NCBI GenBank assembly: GCA_932294295.1
Contig: OW028574.1
Coordinates: 13,650,215-13,714,214 of the forward strand
DNA length: 64,000 nucleotides
Source: Alitta virens
Taxonomy: Eukaryota > Annelida > Polychaeta > Phyllodocida > Nereididae
Direction: 5' to 3'
Shown here: piece by piece, positions 1 through 14,379 of the stretch
Numbering within the stretch: the first letter of the stretch is position 1
Layout of the letters: each line of letters begins with the position of its first letter
Translations under genes and position numbers: made by a program
The notes under the pieces: generated by a model
What the model was told of the DNA's origin: nothing
The model's database searches: none
The model's input: only the letters and a program-made list of their open reading frames with translations

Positions 1-1488
1 TGCAGTTTCAGGCTCAAGGAATGAGGTTTACACAATTTTTCACTTAACCTGTGGCAGCACAAGCATTACTAGCAATTACTACCAATTTGAAAAATCGAAG
101 TTTAGAAGAAAAAAAAAAAGAAGACTAACAAAGAAGAAGACTAACAAAACATATGTGGTCATTCATATTGAACCCTACCCCAGGATACAAATAACGGCAC
201 TAAAGCCCAACTAGTGTCCCAGGCATAACCGCAGCCCCCCCCCCCCCTCCCCCTCCACCCTCTCTCTTTCGACCTGACTGGATACAACAGCATTCAATGC
301 CATTACCTGGGATGGCCTGGGCATGTTCACACTCTTGACAGCCTCTCAACGCCCTTGCTGGAAACACTGTGCACCTCCAGAATGGGTTGGAAATAGATTG
401 ATGGGATGACAGAAATGTGTTAAGTTATTGATCATCTGTATGAGATGCACTCTACAGTTGCATATAAAACGTTCAGATTCACTTGTACAGCATATAAAGT
501 CCAGTGTATTTTCCGAATTTTCAACAAGTCAGAACTCAGAAGTTAAGTTTATAAATGAAATTCCAACCTTTCATAATCTCATCATTACATCTGCTTATAA
601 CCTGGTCATATACACTGATAAGTAATACACACAATTATACATAAATCTACCTTTGATCACTTGATAATCATAATATATATATATTATTGTTTATTGAATA
701 AAGCTACTCTTCCCAAAGGCTTAATGACATGCCGCTTTAGGGAAGAGTATACAGTTACAAATTTAATGTAATAAAAGGAAATTTGTGTAAGAGTAGAATA
801 TTATGACACGTAATTTTGATTCGTAGGCCTATTAAATTGGCATGAGTAACAATATGGAATATTGCAATCATCAATATAAGCCTCAACTGTCTTCTTTTTC
901 ACATATAATTTAAAACCGTGGAAGCTATGTGTGTTTATTTTTCTTTAAAATATATATCTTAAAATGTTATTATCTTATCATACATTGTTTTTTGTAGAAA
1001 GCGGCCTTCTCAATTCCAACATCTTCTACTAAAATATAAACAAGTACCAAATGATTTAAGAACTGTCTGTCAGCCTGTGTCATGGTGAATTTAGCATTCA
1101 AGTTCATGAACTCTGAAACAGAGTGAGAAATTCTGTTAATGCATACCTTAGCCTTGTGTAATGACCATGTTGTTCTTTTTCCATAAATATTTTGGGTGTA
1201 AACGCATGAATCGTTTGTCCTCCAAAGCAAAGCATTTGCAGACTAATAAACCAGCTGTATTGATAATTAAAGGCCAATTTACAACGGTTCACGCGTCCTT
1301 TTCTTGGATTACCTGTCCAAATCCAAGGTCCCAAATAAGAAACCAGCCACAATAAAGAAAGGCATAAGGTCACCATGTGCTTCATTTTCACAAAACCTCA
1401 TCTGCTCATCCCATAAGGTGTCCTTGTGTACAGCAGTTGAAAAATGTCTCATATCTATACGTGAAGATACTGTTTATATAAACAACGT

Positions 1489-1490
<2 letters not shown>

Positions 1491-1560
<70 letters not shown>

Positions 1561-1572
1561 ATATATATATAT
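1491..1572. repeat. TA/GT microsatellite
   Basis: About 50 bp of uninterrupted TA dinucleotides, followed by a short GT run and another TA run. It produces artefactual frames of alternating Tyr-Ile on both strands. Confidence 0.95.
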
Positions 1573-1667
1573 GTTTATTAATAGGCAATCAAGATAATAC
1601 TATATTAGTGACATGTAGGTAAAATATCAACAGTTGGTCAAATTTGTTTATTCTGTAACAATTCTCC

Positions 1668-1745
1668 CAGAGCGGGAATCGAACTGCATTCCCTGGGACT
1701 AAAAGCCAGAACGTTAACCATTGCACCAAAGAGTCACGAGAGTCA
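1668..1745 (-). repeat. tRNA-derived SINE relic
   Basis: On the minus strand, TGGTGCAATGGTTAACG resembles a pol III A box, and GTTCGATTCC about 40 bp further on resembles a B box. The acceptor and T stems do not pair, so this is not a functional tRNA. It looks like the head of a tRNA-derived SINE. A short direct duplication of a GAGAGTCACTCTCTGGTGC-type unit follows at about 1740-1777. Confidence 0.5.
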
Positions 1746-3004
1746 CTCTCTGGTGCGAGAGTCACTCTCTGGTGCAAGGGCAACGTTCTGCTCACACCAG
1801 GACCACTACACTTCAACTACTACAGTTATACACCTAGCTACTTCTTTTACCACAAGGATAGTACAATGTCTAAAACGTTTGAGAAAGGTACAACCACAAC
1901 CCTGCTTCGTTCTACATTTGTGGCAAATTGCCATTTCATAATCTATGTTGTGCTTAGAGCCGTATCCAATTCTCCACCATAATGTTTTTGAGCGGTTTAA
2001 TGATCAAGCTTAGCAGTTATGAAGTGGACAATCATCCACATGAATGACCAAGACAAAAAAGAGTAATTGCAGTCAATGATTTCACCTTTTCAGGTATTCC
2101 AAGCCTATTTTACTACATAGTAACCAAATATCAACAGTTAATTATTCAGGCTCTGCAGGCTCTAGTCCAGAGAATCAGACTAACACCGGAACGACACAAG
2201 GTTAAAATACTCCGGAAATTCTGGAATTGCCCTTAATGGTATGGCATCACTCTGATTTCAGAAATTCCTGGCTTGAAACTGACATTTATCAGTTATGATG
2301 CTTCCAACAAGTTGCAACCTTGCATGTCACAGACAATTTGGCTCCAGATGCAGATTTTGTTTGAAGCTTCCAATGAGCGAACTCAGTTCACAGCCACTGT
2401 GTTTCAACGAACTTCATTATCCGACACGCAATCATGACATTTGTCTAACTGTATATGTGCTAAACAAATATGATTATTGTTTACTGTAAATCATCAAGTT
2501 GACTATTCCCACATGATTCCTATCGTAAAGTTACACTTAAATACTAACTCCCAAAAACTTTCATTATCATGAAACACGCAAAAAATATACTTCATCATCA
2601 TTGTTCATTAAGAGTAGGTAGGTCTATCTAGCTGGTTTGAATTAAAAGTTGCATTCCGCTGGTGCCTGATATACATCCAGTCGTAGAATCATGCAATCTC
2701 AGCATAAAATTAAAAATTATGGTAAAAAGTCCTAACAATACACCTGGCCAACACATATTCATTTACTCTATCTTGGATGAAGTCAATTCATGTACACAAT
2801 CTTTAAGCAGGACATCATTTCTTGGAGAACCGAGTGTCATTTTGATTGGAGGACCATGTAGTTGCATCAGAGTGCAACATGATCAGAACATTACACATCT
2901 TGAGACTTTCCGTTGTAGAACAAGGATGGTACAGACACTTTACAATGTTCAATCTGATGTCTCGAGAAAGAAAAAAAAAGAGAAAAAAGGTGAAGAGGAC
3001 ATAC

Positions 3005-6000
3005 CTTCAGGCATAAAGGCATTGTGGAGTGGGTTTCCTTCGAGTTGAGATTGAAAAGCGGAGCTGAAGAAACTGTCGCCGGACCCGCTGAAACAAAAAA
3101 CATAAGTGCATCAAAGAATTAGGCAAAAGCAAATATAGATCACTGGGACAATCAATACAAAACGACAGGCCTTTGCATTTCAATGAATTCCTATTGACAG
3201 GCTCCAGGGCTTTAAACAGCTGTTTTCAAAAATAACTCTAGCATGCCATGGATTCTCATGCTGATTTGCTCTTTCAGGTTTAAATTTCACCCGCATTACC
3301 CTTGAAACTTGATAAAGCATAAATGATAGTTTATTTTACTTCACCCTCCTATGATTTCAGATCATCCATTTATGATCGACATGCAAGGGGCCTTTTTTTC
3401 ACCCCCAATGTTCCAAATTAAAGGTTTGCCATGGCATTATTTTTAGAACATGCAATCTAATTTACAGAACAGCAATGTTGCTTTATGGCTGATTCCCATT
3501 AAAGGCACTCGATGCAAAAATAAGAAGTGATCGTGTAACTAATTGAACGCAGAATGAGCGAGCAAAAAAAGTGGCAAGTTGAATTGACATTTCAAAGAAA
3601 CAGTTCCACACATAAATATCGTGTAGTAAATGTACTGCAATTGCTCTTTTGGGAAATATTCGGCTTGTTAAATGAGCTGGACAGATCATCTGATAAGATA
3701 ATGTCACTCAAATGAAGTACACTGTATTTGATATCTGCATTAGATTCTGAATGTCCCAACAGTAATAAACACGTCTTTTCAATGCATAGATTGAAATACA
3801 ATACTACATTTTGTAGTCATTGAAAATATTCTGACAGGTTCTTGATGTGAATAATGTCTGAATTATTAAAGAAACTATTGTGGATGAGATTTTTTTTATG
3901 TTGACTTAACAGATTGCTCTTTTCAGTGAGACAAACACGAAATTGCCATTGCATGGACGAGATCGATAAAAATCAATGCTAAATTAATTTCAAATTTGAG
4001 TCCAATTATGCAAATTAAATCAATTAACCGGTTCTGGTCAGTGTCACAGCTCTAAAAGCCAGCAGTTAATAGTGCCAGTCTGGCAAAAATCAAACCCTAA
4101 TGGCTAAAAAGGTGAGCATAGCATTTTCCCAATCAATTATATAATTGAATATATACACAAATGGCCTGTCCACAAAATGGCTCGGTCATAAGTTTATTTT
4201 TCGTCACGTGACCAAACCATGCGAGCTTGAAATGAAACAGACCATCTTAATTTACTGTACACAATACACATACACTGATATATTAAAAGTGTAATACACA
4301 GTCATACGTTCTAATTTTTCTCAAAATATCAATCTCCACAAGGCTCAAGCATCGTGTGTTTGTAGCATTATAATAAGTATTTAGCTCTACAGTAAAAATT
4401 TAGGGTTTCATCTTTCCAAATATCTTTCTTTATACCATGAATGTTTTGCAACAGTGGAAATTGGCCAATTTCTAAAAGATCATCTCAAACCAGGGGCATT
4501 GCCAGAGCTTGTCAGCTAGCTTTTAAGAAGCACTAAGTGTAGGGCACACTGCCCCATCAATAATATTTTCTGGGCCCAATGCATCTTAGAAGGAGGGAGC
4601 TGCTTTGCAATTTAAAATCCTTTCCGCTCGGGGGAGCACCTTTATATAATTTCTGGGTGAAATGAGCATCGTGGATGCAGATGCCTTATGACCAGCCTCG
4701 ATCTTTCGCTCATAATTTTCGCAAAGCATTGGCAAGGCACGATGGTGACAAGCCGCCTTAATCCTTTCCGAGGCCCCTAATTCTCTTCTGGATAATTTTT
4801 CCCACAAGCTGCAGGAGGCAAAAAGGCATTTGCAGCATGACCCAGCAGCAGCAGACCATGCTTAAATTACTACACGCTCCCTTTGCACCTATCATTTCTT
4901 CTCACTTTATTAGGCCAATTACATGAAGTGAATATGCTCCATCACCACCAAATGCCTCCATGTGGCAATAACCCTTGCTTCAGCAACAAACAATTCATTC
5001 TGCTACAACACTCTACAGCAAGAGAAAAAAAAAACTGCTCCCATAAGGACTAACAGACCTCTAAAATGCCAAAATAAAATCTTCAAAAAAAAGAATTTCT
5101 ACCCCTTTTAAAAGGAATATGATGAATTATAGAGGTTATGATAGTGTATTATCAGATTATACAGGATACAAAGCATGTTTCAATGAGGTAACTTCAAGAT
5201 TTAAAACAGGAATCGTGCCTCAGTATACTACTGACCTAGCCAGCCAACTGTTAGAGAATCGCTCTACCATGGAAGCAGTAAAGGTTTATTTTGGTGAAAA
5301 GCATTTGGCCTGTAGAAACCTGAGCTGATGGGCCTTTAAATCTAGCACAGCTAAAACATTTCAAAGGTCATATTATGCCTCCTTGTCTGGTTTCAGTCTT
5401 AAACACTCCTCATTATATCTCCAGCACATCCTATAGCCTATAGGTCTCACATAGCCGGTTTTGCCGTTGTGAAGCCGTAGTATGACGTAACGGTTATGCA
5501 ACAGCTTTTTTCGCCGGGTTGGAGACGGATTCTGGCGGCAAAAAGGGTTCTACGGATGACTCGACGGGTTCTACGGATGACTCGACGGGTTCTAGGGGTG
5601 ACTCGCAGGTTCTACGGGTGACTCGGCGGGTTCTACGGGTGACTCGGCGGGTACGGTCAATTAGTGGACGAATTCCACGAGAGACTCGACGGCTTCCAGG
5701 AGTAACTCGCCGAGTTGTAGGAGTGACTCGCAGGGTTGTATAATAAAACCTAATAACTGTGTGATTCAGAGCCTTGAACTTCATGAGTGATGAGGTTGGG
5801 CTGGTGAACCCACGAGTCCCGTAGGGACGAGTGGCTTCTCCAGCCCAACCTCATCACGAGTGAAGTTCAAGGCTCTGAACCACACAGTTATTAGGTTTTA
5901 TTTATATCCCGCAATAACCTCTCAGTTATTATTTTTTATGAGAACTATTTTTCCAGCAGTGAGTAAGAATATTTTGTTTTTCTATCTGTTCTGCCTCACT

Positions 6001-9000
6001 CTGGTTGGTTGCCATGGTGATGACGTCACCATTTCAAAACAACAACGTCATGATTCAGCAAGGAGAGAGTCTTCAATATGAAGCACTTTTGGCCTTAAAA
6101 TGGAGAGTTTATGGACATTTGAGTATATTTAAACCATATCTACTGAAATATTTTTGGATTTTATGCTCATTTAGGACCGAAAAGTGTATTCAAGACATGT
6201 TGTTACCCAGAAACTATATGAACTGGGCCATTGTCACTGCTCAACTGACACTTCAGCAAATTTTCATTGTTGACTTTCTGAAGCTTCTTCCATGTTAAAA
6301 TTTTACTCAGATTGAAGGAATCAAAAAGTTAATGGGGTTTCTTATGTCAGGTGAGGCTAATTTTGTTTATTTTATAGATTTTGTGAAGAATATCCAGTTG
6401 AAGTGATGACTCTCATGACGTCACTGAGTTTGTGTGTGCTGTCCTTTGATTGGCCAGGCTGTTCTCTTTATAAGGGATAATGTATGTTATGAGGTTCACA
6501 ACACTGAACCTCATAGTGTGAACCTCATGGTTTTTCTATGAGGTTCACACTCTATTGCGGGATATTACAATAGACTCGCCGATTTCTGAATCAGTATGAA
6601 CGATACTACAATTCACTCCTTATTTGATGAAAATCTGACTAATATTAGGGAAGCAGCAGCCTTTTAAAGAAGCGCTCAGCTCTTCCTGCATTGATACAGT
6701 CCGGGCGCGGACGTATGCGGGAGCACCACTGTTTGCCTCCGCCAACCTACTTGCCTTCTCAGACAAATAACTTGCTTAATATTCGGTCTATTATGATCCG
6801 AAAACACGTATGGAATCAGTATGAACTATATACTACAATCCAGTCTTTATTTTACGAAAATCTAACTAATATTAGGGGAGCAGCAGCCTTTTAAAGTATA
6901 TACAACCCCCCTCCCTGCCTACGCTGATGCTGACACTGATATGTGACAGGCTGTAAAATATACTCATTGTTCCCTTTAGTTCTTTAAGCTAGCACAGAAT
7001 CATCTAATCAACTGTTCTATTGTGTGGTGTGCAAGATGACCTATATTTAGCTGGCCTAATTTGGCTGACCTGGTTTTGAATGGAACTTAGTTGAAGCAGT
7101 TCTGGAAGATTCTGCAACACTCTAGAACACTCAACACTTTTCTGAACTTCTCTAGACTTTTCTTGACTTTTCTAGAAATATGCAGATTAGTGGTCATGTA
7201 TAAAAGGGGGTGAGTGACAGGCAAGAGGAGGGAGATTTCATCAGAAGCCCTGGAGAACTTACGTCACCACAAGAGCCTATTGCTATACATTAGTGTGGAG
7301 TTTGTGCCATCGTATTGCCTTGTTGGAATTCATCATCATAAGAGTAGAGCATCCGTGAAACTGTGAGTGAAGAGACATTAGTACATTAGTCCAAGTACGG
7401 GAAGACATCAACGTAACATCAGGACTATCGTGAGACTTTCTCAACGGTGGAACGACAGCAGGACCACACCAGGAGGGACACCACACATAACTGTGCAAAA
7501 ATAAGGATGATTGTGACATTGATAGACTGTGAGTGCAGAATCTTGAATTATTTGTACGTGTTACTTCCTGTTGAGTGTATTATTGTTCAGTAACCATTAA
7601 AGTGTTTAATTGTAAAAATTTGGGTTTGTCGTTTATTTCTGCTGAGTCGTAACAGATAGCAGTCGGCGAGTCACCCGTGGAAGCCGTCGAGTCACCCGTA
7701 CTACTCGTCGACTTACCCCTAGTACCCCACAACAAGCCATCGGGTTTACTACGGCTAAAATTAGGCACGGATAACTCGCCGACTTCAACGGGTAATCCGC
7801 CAACTTCCACGGGTAATCCGCCGACTTCCACGGGTAATCCGCCGACTTATGACGGTTTTTGGACGTGTACCCGAGAGTCTGCCATGGGTATGCCATGCAA
7901 GCATGGCACATTGGCTGCCGGCTCCGAAACTCCCGGCTTGGCCACGAGTCCCAGGAGTGACTCAGCGGGTATCGCCGGGTATCGGCGGGTAGCCATCAGC
8001 TTTGAGCCGGGTAGCGCGTTGCGTAACCGTTATATAATACTACGGGTTCACTACGGCAAAACCGGCTATGTGAGATGGGGGGCTTAAGTCATGATCGAGA
8101 AGCTTATTTACAAAGATAAATGATGTTTTTGCCATGATCTTTGTGGCTATTGCCAAACATTTAGATATCTGGCATCATAATATGACTGCATAAAATCAGG
8201 TTTAAATTGGATTTTAATGATTTGTGTAACAGTTGGCTGGCTTCTAGAATGGTTAGGGCATAGATCGGTTAACACATTATAGTCAGTTCTGCTGATAGCC
8301 CTGGGTTAGATCCCCTGGACGACCACTCCACATCCACATGAGCTTCATCTTACAAAGATAACATTTGTAGGAGACATTAAGGGTGGGGTCCTAGCTCAGT
8401 GGGTAGCACGCTGGCCTCCAACCACTTGGTCCCAGGTTCGATTCCCGGTCGAGCTTAAGTTGGATTGCTGTTTCATCCTTCATCTCATTGCCATGGTCCC
8501 TGCCTGTCCTAATTAGGCCGAGGGGCAAAAATACAGGACGTAATGCCCTAATCCACCACCACCACATACATTAAAGTGGCTGTGCTCTGTCTTTGTACTC
8601 AATCAACAGTATTTTTACTGGGGCAAGTAAAAGACCCCTCCCATCAAGTAAATGTGTAAAATTGCGTGGACTTGCCTAACCAGCTCACCATTACATATGC
8701 CAATGGCAGCTGGTCATACCAAAACAGTGTCCGACCAAATCTATTTGAGCAAAAAGTATTGTAAAGAAAAAAGTCCACATTTATTAGACTCATGGGTCTT
8801 AAAGAAACATCCATTAAAATGTAACTGCAAGTCCCTCTTGGTCTGCATCTGATAGGATTGATATGGCGATAGCCCCGATACCTACACACAAAAAATACAT
8901 AGTCTATCCTCTGGTTTCCTGTACACTTGATTGAACAAACGGGAAAGGCTTGATATAGTTTACTGCAACATCCATCTTCCTGGAAAAGATGGATGAGAAA

Positions 9001-12000
9001 AAGGAAATGAACCCAGAAGATTGAGACAACATCACATCCCAGCAAAAGATGTGGTGAAAGTATACCAAGACGACTGAATTATAGTCAGTAGTTTCCTACA
9101 CAAATATTCTGTACAGTCTACTTAAATGAGGTTTGAAACTTATTTTTTCTCAATGTCTCGATGTTCGGAGACCAAATAAATGTCTCCCTTCACATTAGAA
9201 AATACTACAACTGGTTACATTTGTATATACTTCTCATCAACATTTCAGCAAGATTCAGTTGGAATGTTAATTAAAATCAATTACAGCTGAGGGTTCGCTG
9301 CACATTTCATTCATGTTGCAGCAAATAAAACTTGCACCAAAGTGCTGGGAGTCTATTGTTTGTCCATAGTTCCTGAGTGTCAGAAAACACCAGATAGATA
9401 GATAAACTTCATTTCAGACTCAGATATTTATAGGCATCAAAAAAGAGCAATAAAGCAATGAACTGGAGGCACCAACATGCTTCTTTTATTTGAAATAGTG
9501 TACTGTTCATGACATTAATCTATAGCGGATTACACGGTACCACTGTTTCTCCTGATTGTGAATAATGCACATGAACACTTTTGACCCATGATCTTTGGTT
9601 CAAAGTTGTTAAATATGATTCAAAGAAACCAAAGATGCCAAAATTAGGATTGGTTCATATGTATGATAATTACATATTTAGTTCATGTCAGATTCTCTGA
9701 CTGCTCGTTACACTGTCAATGTCAAATAACTCAGTTACAGCTGAGGGTTCGATGTAAAAAAAAAACAAATAACCAACAGCAGTCGTAAGACCATTAGACC
9801 AATATCATAGCGGTTTTGGTTAACTCACAGCAAAAAAATTTCTTTAATCTAACTCTGTATTGTACTATTGATGGCTGTATCTTGATCAGTGGTATCTTAC
9901 GAAAGTATGACAATTAAGCACTGAACTACTCAGCAATAGTCGAGAAATTGAGAATGAAATTAACACACAAACTCTAACTTCCTTAAACATTGTTAAATCA
10001 CATCATTTACATAATAACAAAAAAAAAGGAGAAAGTGGCGCACTATAAAACATGCAGAGCATCACACTAAACATTGAAGTAGTAGTTGGTGAATTTCATG
10101 TGCGCGACTGTCACAATGGATTTGATCAATATGTTGGATTGTATCCAGGGTCCACTCGCATTTGCCAATTACAGTTTGTGAGAACAACTCCGGTTACAAG
10201 CCATAACTTCTCATTCCAGGAATAAAAACTTGTTTGCATGAACTAGGAACGCAGCCATCGAGTGATTTCTTTGATCAATAGAAACTGCACTCTGCCTTAA
10301 TTATATGAACAATAATACAGTCTAAACAAACACAAGAAACCTTCACACATATTAATAAAACATTATATTATCATGTCATCATATTATTATATTAAACATT
10401 ATATAGTCACTCCGTCTCCACCCCACCCCTTTTCCACTCGAGGTTGAACTGCAGGTTATGCCTCATGGAATTCATAATGTTAATTTTTTCATATGTTTGT
10501 TGTTGGAAAGTGTTCACTACTACATCTATCCATAGATTGCTAATGAAGACAGACACGCTATAACCAATATCATGCTATGAGACAATTCTGTACAGGGGCA
10601 GCTGAGTGACTCACAAGCTCCTCGAACACCAGGGGCAGCGCCTGTCAAATGGAGTTGTGCAGACTGGGCTGCCACCTTGTGCTTTTTGAATCACTAATAA
10701 AACACCTGGGCAGTAATGATTAGAAATTACCAACAGACTGCTGCATCAGTCCATGCATGTGCCTCCCTTAACTCCTATTGATTGCATGTATCAACATTTC
10801 CTTGTGAGGGCTAGCAATACAGATAAGTGCACTCAGGTGTGGTAAAAGAAAACTTATAGATGATCTGCCAAGTTTTAAAAATTGAGCCATGGTGGACTTA
10901 TGATAAAAAAAAAAGGGTGGACGATGAACACTGTACAGAATACAGCTCTTGAAATATTCTAGTTCTAGTCACCTAATAATAAACTTGACCACAGGTCCTT
11001 GATCTCACTGGCAGTGAGTCACCCCTTCCTCATAAGATGAAACTTTCCTGTACAGTTTTAGATCTCAATCTATAAAATAGCTCGTACTAACAAATAGCTC
11101 GTACTAACATACCTGACTGCCTAAGAGTACTATCATTTAAAATTTTGAGAAGTTTTGTCATCACTTTTTGTGCATGACTTTATTAGTAATGACCATAAGG
11201 CTGCCCAAGCTCTGTTTGGGGAAGTGAGCTGAATGACCATAGTTTCAGCTAATTTTGGTAAAAAGTCCTTGGTTACCACATTCAAACTGCATACATTAAT
11301 GTTTTCGACATAATTGAATTGGTAACTATGGAATTTTTCTTCAGAACAACATGGTTTTTCCAGTTGATTCAGCACCTGACAAACATACACTCAGAGTAAG
11401 CAGTCTCCTTAATTACCAGAAAAATTGTTATATTTTTTCGCCTGCAGCAGTGGCTGAGTGTTCTAAAACATTGGTCTGCTCAGTATGGCCGGGGGAACTA
11501 GGGTATGAAACCCACCTTGGGGAATGTTTTTTCTTTTTGTTATATATATTTACAGGTCAATTAAATCATCTTGAGAGTAGAATTTTTCCTCATCCTACAA
11601 AACTTTGTTCTGCAGAATATATTTTTGACTATTATAATATGCTATCACGCAAGCCTGGTATAGGTCTCTGGCTTAATGAGAGATTTCCTTGTTTAACATA
11701 ATGGTAAACAAACATTTTTAATTTAATCTGGTTTCTACATGCTATATAACTGAGAAGTGAAGATACACTGTGGACTGCAGATTTTTTAAAGAATAATAAA
11801 CAATATAAATATCTCTCACCTTTTGTAAAGCACCCCGAAGTGAAGGTAGAAGATGACCAAATAAATGAAAACAGGCAGAACCAAAAGGCAAAGAGCTCTG
11901 GCTAAGAAATGCTTTATAACTCCGCCCTGAAACACAATAAATTTATTCATCAAAGTACCAATAACATTAAAGATATATGAAATTTTCCAGGATGTACACT

Positions 12001-14296
12001 TTTCATACTTACAAAGGTTTTTGACAAATCCCCAAGGAGATTCCAGAGATCATTTATGGTAGTGAGACCAATAAATAATACTACAAACAATCCGACAAAC
12101 TTGACACTGAAAAACAAAAGCAAAAATCATCAGAAGTCATTAAACTGTCTTTTTTAATTAGTTTCTGCTTCAAAAATAATGACACCCCCAGTGGTTCATG
12201 AAATATTAGTTATTTAACAATTGGAGTGGCACAGCTTTCCACAGTTTTATAGTTCAAATCAGTACACTCTCCATCACAGTCCAAGATAATTAGAAACTTA
12301 ACAATACTGGAACATGTACAGTAGTTTTAACAAGAAAACTCTCTTTTCAAAAAAGAGACAATATGTTTGCCTTGAGTAAATATTATTAAGTCTCAATATG
12401 AGCTTCAGTATTAATTTCACTGAGCTATGTAATCAACTGCTGCAACAGAATAATTGCAATTTTTTAAGAACTGAAATTACCGAATACTTCAATGAAACAA
12501 AACTGCCACTTCCTGTAACTGTCGCTAATAATATGTTTGCCAACCGTCTAGATACTTTGACAGTAGATGGTCTATAACTGGCATTAGGCGCAAACATAAA
12601 AAATATAGCATCTTACCTTAATGCGCATGCAAGTGATGACCCAGCAAGTGCCAACCAAAGCCACCAGCCACTGCTAAAATCTCTGCAATGAAGAATTACA
12701 TAAATTTAATCATACAATAAACAAGAATACAAAGAAGTATCTCCAATGATTCATATTCCCAGCATCAACTGTCCAGAACTAACCTTTTAGAATGAACCTT
12801 CAAAATGGAAAATGTTGCACACAGTATGAAAAATAACAGAATCGGATCCAGCAATATGTACTGACTGAGTGTCAATGTACCAGTGTCTGAAAACAAACAA
12901 AAAACCACATGCTAATATCACAGGAAGTAGGATTCACAGACTGCAACTTCTGTAATTTAAAATTTCCATGCATATTTTCTTACCAGTGATGACTAGTAGA
13001 GCTGCAACAGATGCTGATGTTAAAGACAAACTCAATTCCCACGATATGCAAAAACATAAAGGTACTAGAAGACTACCCAGTGTGGCAGAAAACTGAAAAA
13101 CAAAAATGATGAATTGTAATATAGTAGGTAAGCTAAATCAACCTAAGAAAAAAAAAGTTTAAACATTCATATTTTTAGGTAGTTGGAGGCTTCAACATTA
13201 AACATCAAACTTTGGACTAGTGTTTGTCAACAGCAAGAAAAAAAAAAAAGACCAGTTGCCCGACTAATTGCAGGAATGCAATGAAGTGAACATGTCCCAG
13301 CAAGCACACAAACCTTAAATCAACGTTGATATTACACCAGATACACTAATAACGTTACCAAACCAAAAAAAAACACAATTCAACGTTAATGTTTTAATTT
13401 CATTAAAGACTTAAAGATTAACGTTGAAATGATGTTTGATTACATTCAAATTTGGTTAAAAAAAATTTGGTTAAAAAATGGTTTTGATATTAACATGAGA
13501 TTAACGTAAATACAACATTATATAAGTTTTGATTACTTTCAAATCTAGTTGGTTTTGATTTAAAAATTGCATTAATATTGAAACAACATAATTTGATAAC
13601 ATTCTAATCTGGTTTGAAGTATTAATTACATTAATTACAATATAGTGAGTGCATGATTACATTGAGCTATAATCATACTTATTAATTTTTATCATTGCTC
13701 AAGTGTGGCAAATGTCCCCCCAAATTGTTCAGAGCTCACATCAGACCATCCTAAATCAGAAAACCAATGTTATATGATGTTATTAAAGACTTTGGGATTG
13801 ACGTTGATATGGGAGCTGATGTTTTCCACCAAGCACCACCTGGAGTATAGACTGGGGTAGTTCTGGGGCCCATGCAGGCCAAGGGCAAGGGGACACAGGA
13901 AAGGGCATCTGGAAGGCCCGAAGGGCCAACACCGGCGATTTTGGCAAGGGGGTCTGGGGGCTGCTCAAGACCCAGCTGAGCAATTTCCAGTACACACTTG
14001 CAAGAGCATGATAAAAAACGTATCAACACCAATCCCATGTAAACAATCAAATTAAACAAGATGCAAATTATTATTTATATATTTGTAATCACATAGCTTG
14101 GATGTTAATAAAATAAAATAAAACATTACATTACAATCACAATTTAATGATCTACATAAATATAATATTTATATCTATATCATATTTAATAAATAGAGGT
14201 GAACAGGGTTATTGTTTTTTAATAAATAGAGGTGAACAGGGTCAGTTCATATATATATCATACATATACTCAAGTCAATGCACCTCCCAAATGCTT

Positions 14297-14337
<41 letters not shown>

Positions 14338-14347
14338 CTTATATCAG

Positions 14348-14379
<32 letters not shown>

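Larger units (their letters stand above)
1..3004. other. Non-coding stretch, inside or beyond the POMT2 gene
   Basis: No exon could be recognised on either strand. The POMT2 exon ending at 3005 has a splice donor pointing into this region, so at least part of it is POMT2 intron; the next exons, expected to encode the luminal MIR domains, were not found here and are probably left of the window. The stretch holds an A-rich run with a repeated AAGAAGACTAACAAA unit near 105-145, a poly-C tract at about 235-250, a TA/GT microsatellite, and a tRNA-like SINE relic. Open frames here are short and have no family resemblance. Confidence 0.6.
5445..8074. mobile_element. Composite inverted-repeat DNA element with nested insertions
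   Basis: The left end (5445-5497) and the right end (8022-8074) are inverted copies of each other over about 50 bp: CTCACATAGCCGGTTTTGCC at the left, GGCAAAACCGGCTATGTGAG at the right. Just inside each end lie GC-rich tandem repeats of about 21 bp (ACTCGACGGGTTCTACGG-like at the left, its complement-like units at the right). The middle contains a 63-bp-arm palindrome, a small inverted-repeat element, an 85-bp duplication and a complete solo LTR, so it is an accreted insertion site. No transposase is visible, so the element is non-autonomous. No clear target-site duplication was found. It sits in POMT2 intron 8. The subterminal-repeat style resembles the element at 37164-37698. Confidence 0.8.

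Noticed and set aside
1406..1597. Tyr-Ile repeat frames
   Set aside because: TA microsatellite artefact.
5494..5784. Arg/Thr/Val repeat frames on both strands
   Set aside because: Translation of the 21-bp tandem repeat of a mobile element; no non-repeat coding signal.
7677..8087. 136-codon plus-strand frame
   Set aside because: Runs through the right tandem repeats and the terminal inverted repeat of the composite element.
8230..8330. tRNA-like stretch (ATGGTTAGGGCATAG ... GGGTTAGATCCCC)
   Set aside because: The box spacing is too long for a tRNA and the stems do not pair; probably another SINE head.
8381..8460. Functional tRNA gene
   Set aside because: Pol III A and B boxes are present but the acceptor stem does not close, and the sequence continues into a repeated SINE body.
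11440..11520. tRNA-Leu-like sequence (GCAGTGGCTGAGTGTTCTAAA ...)
   Set aside because: The D-arm is suggestive, but no complete cloverleaf or family copy could be identified here; at most a SINE relic.
13751..14059. 102-codon minus-strand frame, Pro-rich
   Set aside because: Covers the GC-rich island of the inverted-repeat element; no recognisable domain. Kept only as a curiosity in the findings.
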